Below, one piece after another: positions 8,617 through 17,411 of a stretch of 64,000 bases of DNA. The notes beneath the pieces are model-generated. The model was given only the letters and a program-made list of their open reading frames with translations. It did no database searches and had not been told where the DNA came from. Origin of the DNA: CAZPXH01 sp964591085 (GTDB lineage: Bacteria; Spirochaetota; Spirochaetia; DSM-27196; CAZPXH01); NCBI GenBank assembly GCA_964591085.1, contig CAZPXH010000001.1, positions 248,001 through 312,000 of the forward strand, in the 5' to 3' direction. Each line of letters starts with the position of its first letter. Position 1 is the stretch's first letter. The position numbers and the translations under genes are program-made.

Positions 8617-9820
8617 TGTCCGCCCTGCCTCCCAGTTCTGCGCTGCGTGTCTGGTCTTGCATCTGAATGTGAACCCGGCTTCCGCTTGCAATGCCGCCGA
8701 AACGGGTAAGGACCACGCCGTCGTGATCGCGGATTATGGCATAGCCCCGACGCAGTACATCCTGTGGTGACCTCGCGACGATGGCCTCCCTCGCCAGAGC
8801 CAGTCGTGACCGATATGCGATCAGTCGGGCCTGCTGTTCGCGCACTAGAAGCTCGCGGGCATCGTCAAGGCGCTGCTGCTTGGGTGCGATCACCCCGCGG
8901 AAGCGCTGCAGGAGCTCCTCCCGGCTGAACTGCTTCACCAGGTTGCGGGCGGTGCCAAGCCGGAAGCGCAGATCCCGCATCATCACAAACAGTATTCCGT
9001 GTATCTGACGGGAGAGCTCTTCTCGGGCACCGGCAACGAGCTCCGCGGCCGCGCTGGGAGTTGGTGCGCGGACATCCGCGGCGTAGTCGGAGAGGGTCCA
9101 ATCCACTTCGTGTCCTACCGCGGAAACAACGGGGATCACGCTCCCTGCTACTGCGCGCACCACGGATTCTTCGCTGAAGGGCATGAGGTCTTCAAGCGAT
9201 CCGCCGCCCCTGCCCACTATCAGGACGTCAGCCAACGAGAAGTGGTTTGCCTGCTGGATCTGCGCAGCTATTCGTTCTGCCGCGCCAGCTCCCTGCACCG
9301 GGGCGGGAAGCACCACAACGGATACACCGCTGTTCCGCCGCCTGAGCACCTGGAGGATGTCACGAATCGCCGCACCGGTCGGGGAGGTGACTACGGCAAT
9401 CCGCGCAGGAAGCACCGGAAGTTCCCGCTTTCGGTCCTCGTCAAACAGGCCTTCAGCCGCAAGGCTTCGCCGTCGCTCTTCCAGAATTCGCAGGAGCTCG
9501 CCCACGCCTGCCAGCTGCATGTGCTGAGCGTTTATCTGGTACTCGCCTCGCTTTGCGTAGACGCTCAGGTGTCCCGTGACGCGGACGAGCTGACCGTCGG
9601 CCGGCTTGAAGGCAACGCTGCTGTTCCGTCCGCGAAACATGACTACACGAATCATTGCCGCGTCATCAGAAAGGTTCAGGTACCAGTGGCCGCTCGCCGC
9701 AGCCTTGAAGTTGGTGATCTCGCCTTCCACCGTCACACTCGGAAAGGCGCCTTCCATTGTCTCCCGGATCAGGTTGGTGAGTTCGCTTACCTTGTACGCG
9801 GCTGCGGAAGCCTCTACCAT
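8603..9820 (-). CDS. xseA: Exodeoxyribonuclease VII large subunit
   Basis: 405 residues, the normal length. The N-terminal OB fold (VSELTNLI, VEGEITNF, GHWYLNL) binds ssDNA; the catalytic region includes VTSPTGAAIRDI, VGRGGGSLEDL, VVSAVGHEVDWTLSDYAADVRAPTPSAAAEL, and the C-terminus ends with a RGYAI-type segment. ATG at 9820 begins MVEASAAAYKVSEL, matching family starts. A TACGCT box sits 6 nt upstream with TTCACG 16 bp before it, a weak promoter candidate that would make the mRNA nearly leaderless. Divergent from the spiro-SPASM gene across 29 bp. Confidence 0.95.
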   Translation of the reverse strand: MVEASAAAYKVSELTNLIRETMEGAFPSVTVEGEITNFKAAASGHWYLNLSDDAAMIRVVMFRGRNSSVAFKPADGQLVRVTGHLSVYAKRGEYQINAQHMQLAGVGELLRILEERRRSLAAEGLFDEDRKRELPVLPARIAVVTSPTGAAIRDILQVLRRRNSGVSVVVLPAPVQGAGAAERIAAQIQQANHFSLADVLIVGRGGGSLEDLMPFSEESVVRAVAGSVIPVVSAVGHEVDWTLSDYAADVRAPTPSAAAELVAGAREELSRQIHGILFVMMRDLRFRLGTARNLVKQFSREELLQRFRGVIAPKQQRLDDARELLVREQQARLIAYRSRLALAREAIVARSPQDVLRRGYAIIRDHDGVVLTRFGGIASGSRVHIQMQDQTRSAELGGRADNEDL

Positions 9821-9849
9821 GCCGTGAGCGTAGCGAGTTCGGAGGAAAC

Positions 9850-11394
9850 GTGAACAGCGGACCCCTGACAGTGGTGCTGGACGCCTCGCTGACCGGCCCA
9901 TACACGGAAATGCCACTCGCGGAGGGCATGAGCACCTGGGACCTTATGGGCAATGCGGTTCGGGCCCTGGCGGAGACCGGTGCGCGAATCCTGGTGTACG
10001 CAGGTAATCCGCCAGACTCCTTCCCGGGAGAGCGCCTGCCAGCGAGTGAACCGGGTATGGGCGAGCTCATTCGCGCGCTCAACGAGCGGCGGGATGAGTT
10101 TGGTGAGGACGGGCGTATCCTATACCACGGAGCTCACATGCCCTTCCTGGATATGGAGCTTGTTGCCCGCCTCCGGAGCGTGCACGAGGACTACATTGCC
10201 CAGTTCACATTTGCTGACGGCTACCCCGCTGGTATCGCCCCTCAGATCCTGAGCACCGAGATCCTCGGTCCTCTCGCTCACCTTATGCGCGACATGAATC
10301 CGAAAACAGACGATGAGGGTCTGTTTGCGGCAATACAGCGGGACGTGAACGCCTTTGATGTGGAGACGGAATTGGCCCCGCAGGACTACCGCATGCTCCG
10401 GGTCCGTTTTACCACCGATACAAGGCGAGACTATCTGCTGTGTCGGCGGGCAGCGGAAGCCTTGTCATTAACGCCCGTGCCTGATGCCGCAGAGATTTGC
10501 CGCTTTGTGGACCAGCAGCCACAGCAACTGCGGACGCTTCCCGCCTGGATTGAGCTGGACTGCGGTGTTCCGGATGTGCAGGACCCGGTCTACCGTCCAA
10601 CGGAGGCAATCCGCTCACAGATTTCCTCGATATCCCCGGATGCACTCAGCACCGGACCGCTGGAGCCTGCAAAGGCGCTTGATTGCCTGAGGCCTATCAT
10701 GGAGTTTGCCGGGGAAGCGTCAGTCTCGGTCAGCGCCTTTGGGGAAATTGGACTCCATCCGGATCCGCTCGGCCTTATGGGGGCACTGCTGGAGATTCCT
10801 GGCCTCGATCTGTTTGTTGAGACATCCGGTGTCGGTTGGTGCGCGGACTCCTTGTCCGCCATTCCAGCCTTCAGCGCGCGGGCCGGGAGCCGCCTCTCAT
10901 GGATTGTGTTTCTGGACACTGACGTTGCGGCCGACTACACCCGCGTTCGGGGCAAAGGCTACGCGGAAGCCATGGCCTTCGTGTCCATGCTGGAGGAAGC
11001 CTGCCCGGACCGGACCTGGGTGCAGGTTACGAGGACACCGGAGCTGGAAGACGGGCTGGAATCTCTCTATCGCCGGTGGAAAGACCGTCCGTCTACCCTC
11101 GTTGTCCAGAAGCATGACAGCTATGCCGGCCTGATTCCGGACCGAAAGGTGGCCGATCTCTCGCCAGCAGAGCGCTTTCCCTGCTGGCACGCAAAACGGG
11201 ACCTGGTGGTACTGGCCGACGGTACTGTGCTCCCGTGCCGCTCGGGGCTCGGAAGACTCCCAGCCCTCGGCCAAACTGGTGACGGCGCGCAATCGCTATG
11301 GGAAGCAGGGGACGCCCTGTATCGGCAGCACCTGAGGGGTGACTTGCCGGCCGTCTGCGCCGCGTGTGATGAGTACTACACCTACAACGCCTGA
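9850..11394 (+). CDS. Spiro-SPASM protein: SpsF-like domain, cluster-less radical-SAM-like barrel and SPASM domain
   Basis: GTG start with GGAGG 4 nt upstream; 514 residues. Residues 1-230 look like an eroded copy of the SpsF nucleotidyltransferase encoded two genes downstream: HMPFLDMELVARL / DNPLVSADVARS, the YPAG / MPLG step, and LRVRFTTDTRRDY / ARVTLDTAEDY correspond, but the nucleotide-binding ARxxSTRLxxK loop is absent. Residues 235-430 follow the radical-SAM barrel pattern (WIELD, FGEIGLHPDPL, FVETSGVGW, WIVFLDTD...YTRVRG) yet lack CxxxCxxC. Residues 435-514 form a SPASM domain with FPCWH, ADGTVLPC, a GDxxxSLWEAG-like stretch and CAACDEYYTYN. SPASM domains bind auxiliary Fe-S clusters. 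The family is known in spirochaetes; its function is not known to me. It heads a coupled sugar-modification gene block. Confidence 0.82.
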   Translation: MNSGPLTVVLDASLTGPYTEMPLAEGMSTWDLMGNAVRALAETGARILVYAGNPPDSFPGERLPASEPGMGELIRALNERRDEFGEDGRILYHGAHMPFLDMELVARLRSVHEDYIAQFTFADGYPAGIAPQILSTEILGPLAHLMRDMNPKTDDEGLFAAIQRDVNAFDVETELAPQDYRMLRVRFTTDTRRDYLLCRRAAEALSLTPVPDAAEICRFVDQQPQQLRTLPAWIELDCGVPDVQDPVYRPTEAIRSQISSISPDALSTGPLEPAKALDCLRPIMEFAGEASVSVSAFGEIGLHPDPLGLMGALLEIPGLDLFVETSGVGWCADSLSAIPAFSARAGSRLSWIVFLDTDVAADYTRVRGKGYAEAMAFVSMLEEACPDRTWVQVTRTPELEDGLESLYRRWKDRPSTLVVQKHDSYAGLIPDRKVADLSPAERFPCWHAKRDLVVLADGTVLPCRSGLGRLPALGQTGDGAQSLWEAGDALYRQHLRGDLPAVCAACDEYYTYNA

Positions 11395-12292
11395 GCTTCC
11401 CCCTTACCGAATTCGTGCGCGCCGCGGCAGCGGTGCGGAAGACCGCTGTGCAATTGTACTTCCCGGGCTTCCAATGGAACCGGTGGAGCAGGTGATTGCG
11501 CGCCTGGCACAAGCGGGCTGTCGATCGGTCATCTGGTGCGCAGTAGGCCGCTCGGGTACAGCCGGCCAGTTGGAAGGGCATTCAGAAATGCCGGAACTGC
11601 GGGTTCTCACTCTGGACACGGATCCAGGCCCGGCAACCTGGATGGCGATTGCCATGGGAGAGTCACCGGGCAGGGAAGTGCTGGTTACCTCTGCAGATCG
11701 GATTCTGCTGCGCGCTCCGGCGGGACGCCTTGATCGGGACACTCCGCTGCTGCTCCCCCGACGGCTGGATTCCCTGGGCAACGCCGGCGCGGACGCCGTT
11801 GTTCCGGTGCCTCTGCCGGACGGCCGCTTGGAGTTTCGCCCGGTGGTCCTGCCGGAAAGTGGCCGTCCCGCGCTCTGCGGTCTGGACTTCTGTGGACTGT
11901 ATGACGCACAGCACTTCACCGTCATCTGTGGCTTTGACCGGAGCATGGGTTCTGCCTGGTGGCAGCGAATAGCCTTTGGTCTGCGCTGCGCTCTTTCTGG
12001 TCGACCCCCCAGGGTCAGCGATGAGTTGTCCCTGCGTGTTTCGGAGCAGGACGGCCCGGAAGCTGCCGAGCGGAATGAGGATTACTTTCGTGTGCATCTT
12101 CGCTTTCTTGCCCCGGTCATGGGGGCGGAAGGAATCACCCTCACCCGCGGTGCGGTGTTGCGGGCCGCGCTCCGCAGCGGCCGGCTGCTTTGGGGCCTGC
12201 GCGTTGGCGCCGACACTCGTAAGTGGGTACGAGCGCACCGCCAGGAGTACCATCTGGATGCGGCAGCACTCGCCGAGCTCTGGGAGGTGTGA
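11369..12292 (+). CDS. GT2/GT-A-like glycosyltransferase-related protein
   Basis: ATG at 11369 lies inside the end of the spiro-SPASM gene (26 bp overlap); an ATG at 11339 is an alternative. About 307 residues. The central part reads like a GT-A fold: VLVTSADRILL, DAVVPVPLPDG, then CGLYDAQHFTVICGFDRSM and SAWWQRIAFGLRCALSG, which resembles the 'GGFDExx..yWQ.xDFGxR' segment of family-2 glycosyltransferases. A clear DxD is not visible and the N-terminus is unusually short on sugar-nucleotide motifs. The C-terminal WVRAHRQEYHLD helix is typical of helical tails. Overlap with both neighbours argues for one pathway. Transferase activity is inferred, not shown. Confidence 0.5.
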   Translation: MSTTPTTPELPPYRIRARRGSGAEDRCAIVLPGLPMEPVEQVIARLAQAGCRSVIWCAVGRSGTAGQLEGHSEMPELRVLTLDTDPGPATWMAIAMGESPGREVLVTSADRILLRAPAGRLDRDTPLLLPRRLDSLGNAGADAVVPVPLPDGRLEFRPVVLPESGRPALCGLDFCGLYDAQHFTVICGFDRSMGSAWWQRIAFGLRCALSGRPPRVSDELSLRVSEQDGPEAAERNEDYFRVHLRFLAPVMGAEGITLTRGAVLRAALRSGRLLWGLRVGADTRKWVRAHRQEYHLDAAALAELWEV

Positions 12293-12975
12293 TGAGCACA
12301 GCGGTATTCCTCCAGGCACGCCTGGACAGCACCCGATTGAAGAACAAGGCGCTCCTTCCGCTCGCAGGAAAGACGGTCCTGGAGCACTGCATGGAGGCGC
12401 TGAATGACGTGGGTGCAGACCACTACGTGCTGCTGACCGATGAGCGGAGTCAACCTCAACTGAGCCCGCTGGCACAACGCTGCGGGTTCCGTGTCTTCGC
12501 CGGGCACCCGGATGACGTGCTGGACCGCTTTTCGCGAGCGGCCGAACGCTTTGGTGCAGGCCGTGTCATTCGTGCAACCGGAGATAATCCACTGGTGTCT
12601 GCAGACGTGGCCCGTTCCTGCCTGGCACTGCTGGATTCCGAGACGGCTGATTACGCCGGTCTGACTGGAATGCCACTGGGCACCGGTGTGGAAGCCGTCC
12701 GCATGGCAGCACTGCAGAAGGCGGATTCAGATGCACGTGACCGCTACAGCAGGGAGCACGTCACTCCGTGGCTGTACCGAAATCCGGACCGATTCCGCAT
12801 ACTCACACGGGCTTGTCCGGCCGATTGGGAACACTCGGCCCGTGTCACCCTTGATACGGCGGAGGACTACCGCAACCTTCAGCGGATCTTTGAGCAGTTG
12901 TACTCGGGAAGACCGGTCCGGATAGCGGAGCTGGTGCAGCTCCTCCGCCGAGAACAGGAGAGAAGCATTGCCTGA
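12292..12975 (+). CDS. spsF: SpsF-like cytidylyltransferase / nucleotidyltransferase
   Basis: ATG at 12292 overlaps the upstream TGA and has GGGAGG 4 nt before it. The 227-residue protein has the complete nucleotidyltransferase signature: FLQARLDSTRLKNKALLPLAGKTVLEH (loop for CTP binding), DDVLDRF, IRATGDNPLVSADV, GTGVEAV, YSREHVTPW and ARVTLDTAEDY. SpsF / acylneuraminate cytidylyltransferase relatives activate sugar acids as CMP-sugars for surface polysaccharide or flagellar glycan synthesis. It sits between a GT2-like protein and an SpsG-like protein, the usual partner in nonulosonate-type pathways. The actual sugar is unknown, and no NeuB-type synthase is in the window. Confidence 0.85.
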   Translation: MSTAVFLQARLDSTRLKNKALLPLAGKTVLEHCMEALNDVGADHYVLLTDERSQPQLSPLAQRCGFRVFAGHPDDVLDRFSRAAERFGAGRVIRATGDNPLVSADVARSCLALLDSETADYAGLTGMPLGTGVEAVRMAALQKADSDARDRYSREHVTPWLYRNPDRFRILTRACPADWEHSARVTLDTAEDYRNLQRIFEQLYSGRPVRIAELVQLLRREQERSIA

Positions 12976-14710
12976 GCCCCGAGCCCGCGTTCTGTTCCTT
13001 CCAGAGCTGAGACGCGGGCATGGAATCGGGCACATTGTACGGTCTGCAGATCTTGCCTCGCGGATTTCCGGGGCTGCACTGATCATACCCGGCCCGGAAT
13101 CCTGGAACCCCACACTGCACCCGCGGAAACGGGTGTTGGATATCGTAGGTGCCATCTCCCCTCGGCTTCAGCATGTTTCCGATGTTGACCGCGGTTCAGA
13201 CCAGCTTTTGGTCCTGGACCGAAGGGAGGTCAGCATTGCGGAAATGGAGCGCTTTCTTGAGCGCGGACCAGTCCTTGGACTGGATCTTGGCGGGGCTGGG
13301 AGGCCGCTGGCAAGCCTCCTGGTAGACAACATAGACCGCTGGCAGAGCCACGGACCGAACAGTAGACGCATGGATCTGTTACCACTGCCCAGACGGCGCA
13401 GAAGCGCTCCGCCAAGAATGCAGAAGCCTCGGGTGCTACTCAGTCTTGGTGGGGAGGATCCCGGGGGAAGCGGACCGGAATTGGCACAAACCCTCCGGAG
13501 CGCTGGATACTCGATCGATCATCAGTCGCCGGTACTTGGTTCTGCCGGCAAGTTTGACACGAGCCTCCGGGAGCGGATGGCTGACTACGATGTTGTTGTC
13601 TGCGGCTTCGGACTGACCGCCCTGCAGGCGAGCGCAGCGGGTTGCCGCGTACTTGTGGTCCCGCTTTCGCGATACCACCGTCGACTCGCCCAGTCCTGGG
13701 GCTTTGCGGTGGCTGACAGTGCCCGGGCTGTCGTCAGGCGTCTGTCCGAGTGGGATGAAGCGGCGGAAAAGCGGCAATGGGGCGCCCCGCCGGCGGGAAG
13801 GGGAGCGGAGGATCTGGCTACGGCTGATCCGGAGGCGGGAGCTGCCTGGCTTGGATCCCTGGTAGCCAGAGGTCCCCACCGTTGTCCGGTTTGCGGCTCG
13901 TGCGACGGTGGCGTGCTCGCCCGCTTCCCGGAGCGCACGTACCGCCGCTGTTCCAGCTGCGGAATGCTCTGGATGGCCTACGTTGGAGACTCGCCGGTGA
14001 CCTATGGGCCCGACTACTTCGGGCGGGAGTACCGGGAGCAGTACGGCAGAAGCTATCTGGAAGACTTCGCGGACATCGAGGAGCGGGGCAGAAACCGCCT
14101 CCGGTGGATAGCCTGGCTTCGTGGTCCGCTTCCAGCAGGTTCTCGAGTTCTTGATGCCGGATGCGCCTACGGCCCGTTCCTGCAGGCGGCCTCAGGGCTT
14201 GGGCTCCGTCCCTACGGTCTGGACGTCTCTGAGACTTCCGTGACCTACGTGCGGGCGGAACTGGGAATACCCTGTGTCCGTTCGGCCATCGAAGACTTTG
14301 ATCTGCAGAACAGCTTTGGCATCAATTCTGTGGATATGGTGACCCTCTGGTACGTTATCGAGCACCTCGCTGATATCCGCGGGGCGCTGGACCGCGTTCG
14401 TCAGATGCTTCCTCCGGGTGGTCTCCTCGCGTTTTCCACACCCTGCGGATCGGGCATCAGCGCCAGACGGGACCAGCGCGCCTTTCTGGAGAACAGCCCC
14501 CGGGATCATTTCACCATCTGGGAACCGCGCCGGGTCTCGGCGATTCTCAATCGCTGCGGATTCCGGGTGCTGGGATGGAGGAGTACCGGCCATCATCCGG
14601 AGCGGTTTGGGCGACGGGCAGGCCCCCTGCGCACTGCGCTCCGGATGAGGGCCAGCCGGGTGTTTCGGCTTGGTGATACGTTTGAAGTACTGGCGGAGCG
14701 ATCCGGGTGA
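12968..14710 (+). CDS. Fusion of SpsG-like (PseG-type GT-B) domain and SAM methyltransferase
   Basis: TTG start with GGAGAG upstream, overlapping the spsF stop by 8 bp. Residues 1-275 match SpsG/PseG UDP-sugar hydrolases: RGHGIGHIVRSADLA, LSLGGEDPGG, VVVCGFGLTALQASAAG. Residues about 304-335 form a zinc ribbon (CPVCGSC...CSSCG). Residues 340-580 are a class I methyltransferase with motif I VLDAGCAYG, LDVSE, and WYVIEHL. Zinc-ribbon-plus-methyltransferase proteins (TylF/NDP-sugar C-methyltransferase-like) are frequent in sugar-modification loci. A single chain could cleave a nucleotide sugar and methylate the product or its glycan. The fusion is seen directly; substrate and order of action are inference. 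Confidence 0.8.
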   Translation: MPEPRARVLFLPELRRGHGIGHIVRSADLASRISGAALIIPGPESWNPTLHPRKRVLDIVGAISPRLQHVSDVDRGSDQLLVLDRREVSIAEMERFLERGPVLGLDLGGAGRPLASLLVDNIDRWQSHGPNSRRMDLLPLPRRRRSAPPRMQKPRVLLSLGGEDPGGSGPELAQTLRSAGYSIDHQSPVLGSAGKFDTSLRERMADYDVVVCGFGLTALQASAAGCRVLVVPLSRYHRRLAQSWGFAVADSARAVVRRLSEWDEAAEKRQWGAPPAGRGAEDLATADPEAGAAWLGSLVARGPHRCPVCGSCDGGVLARFPERTYRRCSSCGMLWMAYVGDSPVTYGPDYFGREYREQYGRSYLEDFADIEERGRNRLRWIAWLRGPLPAGSRVLDAGCAYGPFLQAASGLGLRPYGLDVSETSVTYVRAELGIPCVRSAIEDFDLQNSFGINSVDMVTLWYVIEHLADIRGALDRVRQMLPPGGLLAFSTPCGSGISARRDQRAFLENSPRDHFTIWEPRRVSAILNRCGFRVLGWRSTGHHPERFGRRAGPLRTALRMRASRVFRLGDTFEVLAERSG

Positions 14711-16326
14711 ACGTAAGGGAGCAAGTGGCATCAGCCCACGTGGTTATCCTTGGCGCCGGAATCATGCAGGTCCCCGCTCTGCGCCGGGCTCGGGAGATCT
14801 GCGCCGAGGTAACCGCCGTAGACGGTAATCCCGAGGCACCCGGGCGCAGCATCTCCCACCACTTTGTCCACGCGGACATCAGCAACCCGGATCAGGTCCT
14901 GGACGCCCTCCTCGGCGCGCGCCCCACGCGGAAGTACGCAGGGGTCCTCACCGTTGGCACAGACTTCTCCACCAGCGTTGCTGCGGTAGCCGCGGCATTG
15001 GGGCTGCCCGGCTTGAACGCGGAGGTAGCTGCTGCAGCGCGGGACAAGCTGCTGATGCGAACTGCCTTCCTGGAAGCCGCGGTTCCGTCCCCGCCCTTCA
15101 TCGCAGCAGCGCCTGGCGCAGTCGCTACACCGGATTTTCCGGGCCCGTGGGTGGTCAAGCCGCGGCGGAGTATGGGTGCCCGCGGCGTGCAGCTGGTAAG
15201 CGACGGCACCGAGCTCTCGTCTGCCGTGGACACCGCGGCCCGCTTTGATCCGGACGGCGCATGCATTGTGGAAGGCATGATCAGCGGGCCGGAGTTCAGC
15301 ATTGACGCGTTGGTTCATGACGGGATCGCAACGATCTGTGGAATTGCGGATCGGCAGATCGGCTTGCCACCGGCGTTCGTGGAGCTCGGGCATACCCTGC
15401 CCAGCAGCTACCGCCAACTGGAACAGGACTCCCTGGTATCCGTGTTTGTCCGCGGAGTGCAGGCGCTGGGCATACGCAGTGGTGCAGCAAAAGGAGACGT
15501 GTTTCTAACTTCCCATGGACCGGTCATTGGGGAAATTGCAGCGCGACTGTCCGGCGGGTTCATGAGCGGATGGACTTTCCCCGCGGCAACGGGTCTTGAG
15601 TCCATTGACGGGGCTATTGCAGAGGCGATCGGTGCAGATCACCGGGAAATCATGTCGCCAGGAGTGCGGGGAGGGTTGGGATCCTCCGCAGAGCGTGGGA
15701 TTCTCGGCCTGCCTGGTCGCCTTACGCGCGTTCGGGGAATAGAGCGGGTGGAGTCCCAGGTCGGCCACTTGCTCACATACCGGTCGGTTGCGGACAACGC
15801 CGTCAGCACATTTCCGCGCAGCAACGTGGAGAAGCTGGGAAACATCATCTTCACCGGTCGGACTCCAAGCGAGGCGGACGAGCGCGCAGAGGCTGCGCTC
15901 CGCCTTTTGCTGGCTGAGTACAGTGCGGATTCACCGGAGGCAAGGCAGACTGTTGCATTTCTTCTTGGTCAGGATAGCCGCCAGGACGCATACCCCCGGC
16001 TGCGCACAGTGCTTCCAAGGACGTTCCCGGGAGCCGATAGTGAAAGCATGAGGCAGATGGCGGCCACATCGTTGCCAGGCACCGGCCCGATTGCGCTTGG
16101 TCATACCACTCAGCTGGAAACCGTTCCGGGGGTGGATTGGTTCCATCGGACAATCCGCGAATCCCTCAACCTGCTGGAACGCCTTGGTGTCATCCGGAAA
16201 ACAGCGCATGACGGTCCGCTTGATCCATGGGTGTGGCATGCGCTGATGCGTGGTGGAGCGAGCGGCGCGCTGTTTGCTGTTGCCTCCTGCACGCGCGATA
16301 CCCCAGCGTTCGGATCCGCAGGATGA
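14707..16326 (+). CDS. ATP-grasp enzyme (carbamoyl-phosphate-synthase-like ligase)
   Basis: GTG start overlapping the previous stop (GTGA). The N-terminal Rossmann-like subdomain has VVILGAGIMQVPALRRAREI and VDGNPEAPG; the ATP-grasp domain follows with DKLLMRTAFLEAAVPSPP, VVKPRRSMGARGV (about 147-159), VEGMISGPEFSIDALV and IGEIAARLSGG (about 274-283). These enzymes join a carboxylate to an amine or similar nucleophile with ATP. A C-terminal region (about 400-539) has no recognised motif. As the fifth gene of the block it may attach an amino acid or similar group to a sugar acid; that role is inferred from context only. Confidence 0.8.
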   Translation: MNVREQVASAHVVILGAGIMQVPALRRAREICAEVTAVDGNPEAPGRSISHHFVHADISNPDQVLDALLGARPTRKYAGVLTVGTDFSTSVAAVAAALGLPGLNAEVAAAARDKLLMRTAFLEAAVPSPPFIAAAPGAVATPDFPGPWVVKPRRSMGARGVQLVSDGTELSSAVDTAARFDPDGACIVEGMISGPEFSIDALVHDGIATICGIADRQIGLPPAFVELGHTLPSSYRQLEQDSLVSVFVRGVQALGIRSGAAKGDVFLTSHGPVIGEIAARLSGGFMSGWTFPAATGLESIDGAIAEAIGADHREIMSPGVRGGLGSSAERGILGLPGRLTRVRGIERVESQVGHLLTYRSVADNAVSTFPRSNVEKLGNIIFTGRTPSEADERAEAALRLLLAEYSADSPEARQTVAFLLGQDSRQDAYPRLRTVLPRTFPGADSESMRQMAATSLPGTGPIALGHTTQLETVPGVDWFHRTIRESLNLLERLGVIRKTAHDGPLDPWVWHALMRGGASGALFAVASCTRDTPAFGSAG

Positions 16327-17411
16327 ACGGCAGGCATCGGATTGCAGGAGTACGAAACCCGGGCATGCGCAGGAAGTGCAGACCGCTGCTTGCCATTATC
16401 TGGCTCACGGTTGCCGCAGGCCTTCCCGCGGAGCCGCTAACCCTTCAGACCTTTGCGGACGATGTCCGCGCCCAGCTGATGTACGACTCGGTTGGCTACC
16501 GGGGCTTTCTGCTCCGGGGCCGCCAGCTTGTCAGCTTCACAGTGGACAACCCCGTGTTCCGGGTGAATGGTCAGGAGCCTCTGCTTGCGGAGCCGGTGCG
16601 CTTTCAGGCCGGTGAACTCGTTTTACCGGAAGCGTCCGTGGACGCGCTTCGCAATCTTCTCCAGCCAACCAGACCCGCTGGCCGCCGCTACGTCTCCACC
16701 ATCTTCATTGACGCCGGACACGGCGGCAGGGACCCCGGGGCAATCGGAAGGCACCGGATTGACGGACAGACCGAGAGTCTGGCGGAGAAAGACGTGGTCC
16801 TGGATGTTGCTCTCCGCCTGAGGGATCTGCTGAACGCGGAGTTTCCTGACCGCACAATCCTGATGAGCCGGGATGATGACCGCTACCTCTCGCTGGATGA
16901 GAGAACCGATATCGCGAATGCCATTGAGGTGGATGAGTTTGAGCACATCGTGTTCATCTCCATCCACGCAAACGCTGCGTTGAACCCGGGCGCTGCAGGG
17001 TTTGAAGTATGGTATCTGCCCCCGGAGTATCGCCGTAATGTGATTGATCGGCTTGCCGTGCAGCCGGACGATCCATCTGTGATTCCCATACTCAATAGCC
17101 TGCTTGAGGAAGAGCTCACGGTTGAGAGCGTCCTTCTTGGTGATCAGGTGCTGGACGGCCTTGAAGAACGCATTGGCACCTACACGCCCAACCGTGGCCT
17201 CCGGCGGGAGGTATGGTGGGTTGTCCGCAATGCCACAATGCCATCCGTTCTGGTGGAGCTTGGCTTTCTCACCAACCGCGCAGAGTTCCAGCGTTTGCAG
17301 ACGGACCCCTACCGGGATATGCTCGCAGCGGGAATTTTTGCGGGAATCGTGAACTTCGTTGACGACTTTGAGTCCGTGGTTCTCAACCCGCCAGAACCAG
17401 GAGCTGAATGA
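16323..17411 (+). CDS. amiC: N-acetylmuramoyl-L-alanine amidase (Amidase_3)
   Basis: ATG at 16323 overlaps the ATP-grasp stop (ATGA); an ATG at 16365 would start closer to the signal peptide (CRPLLAIIWLTVAAGLPAEP). The C-terminal catalytic domain (from about 125) is Amidase_3 with the zinc ligands in DAGHGGRDPG, AEKDVVLD and SIHANA, plus the catalytic Glu in LVELGFLTN. It cleaves the bond between MurNAc and the stem peptide in the periplasm, for cell separation or wall remodelling. An insertion between SIHANA and LVELGF (about 17000-17220) is longer than in minimal enzymes and may act as the regulatory helix seen in AmiC-type proteins. Confidence 0.92.
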   Translation: MNGRHRIAGVRNPGMRRKCRPLLAIIWLTVAAGLPAEPLTLQTFADDVRAQLMYDSVGYRGFLLRGRQLVSFTVDNPVFRVNGQEPLLAEPVRFQAGELVLPEASVDALRNLLQPTRPAGRRYVSTIFIDAGHGGRDPGAIGRHRIDGQTESLAEKDVVLDVALRLRDLLNAEFPDRTILMSRDDDRYLSLDERTDIANAIEVDEFEHIVFISIHANAALNPGAAGFEVWYLPPEYRRNVIDRLAVQPDDPSVIPILNSLLEEELTVESVLLGDQVLDGLEERIGTYTPNRGLRREVWWVVRNATMPSVLVELGFLTNRAEFQRLQTDPYRDMLAAGIFAGIVNFVDDFESVVLNPPEPGAE

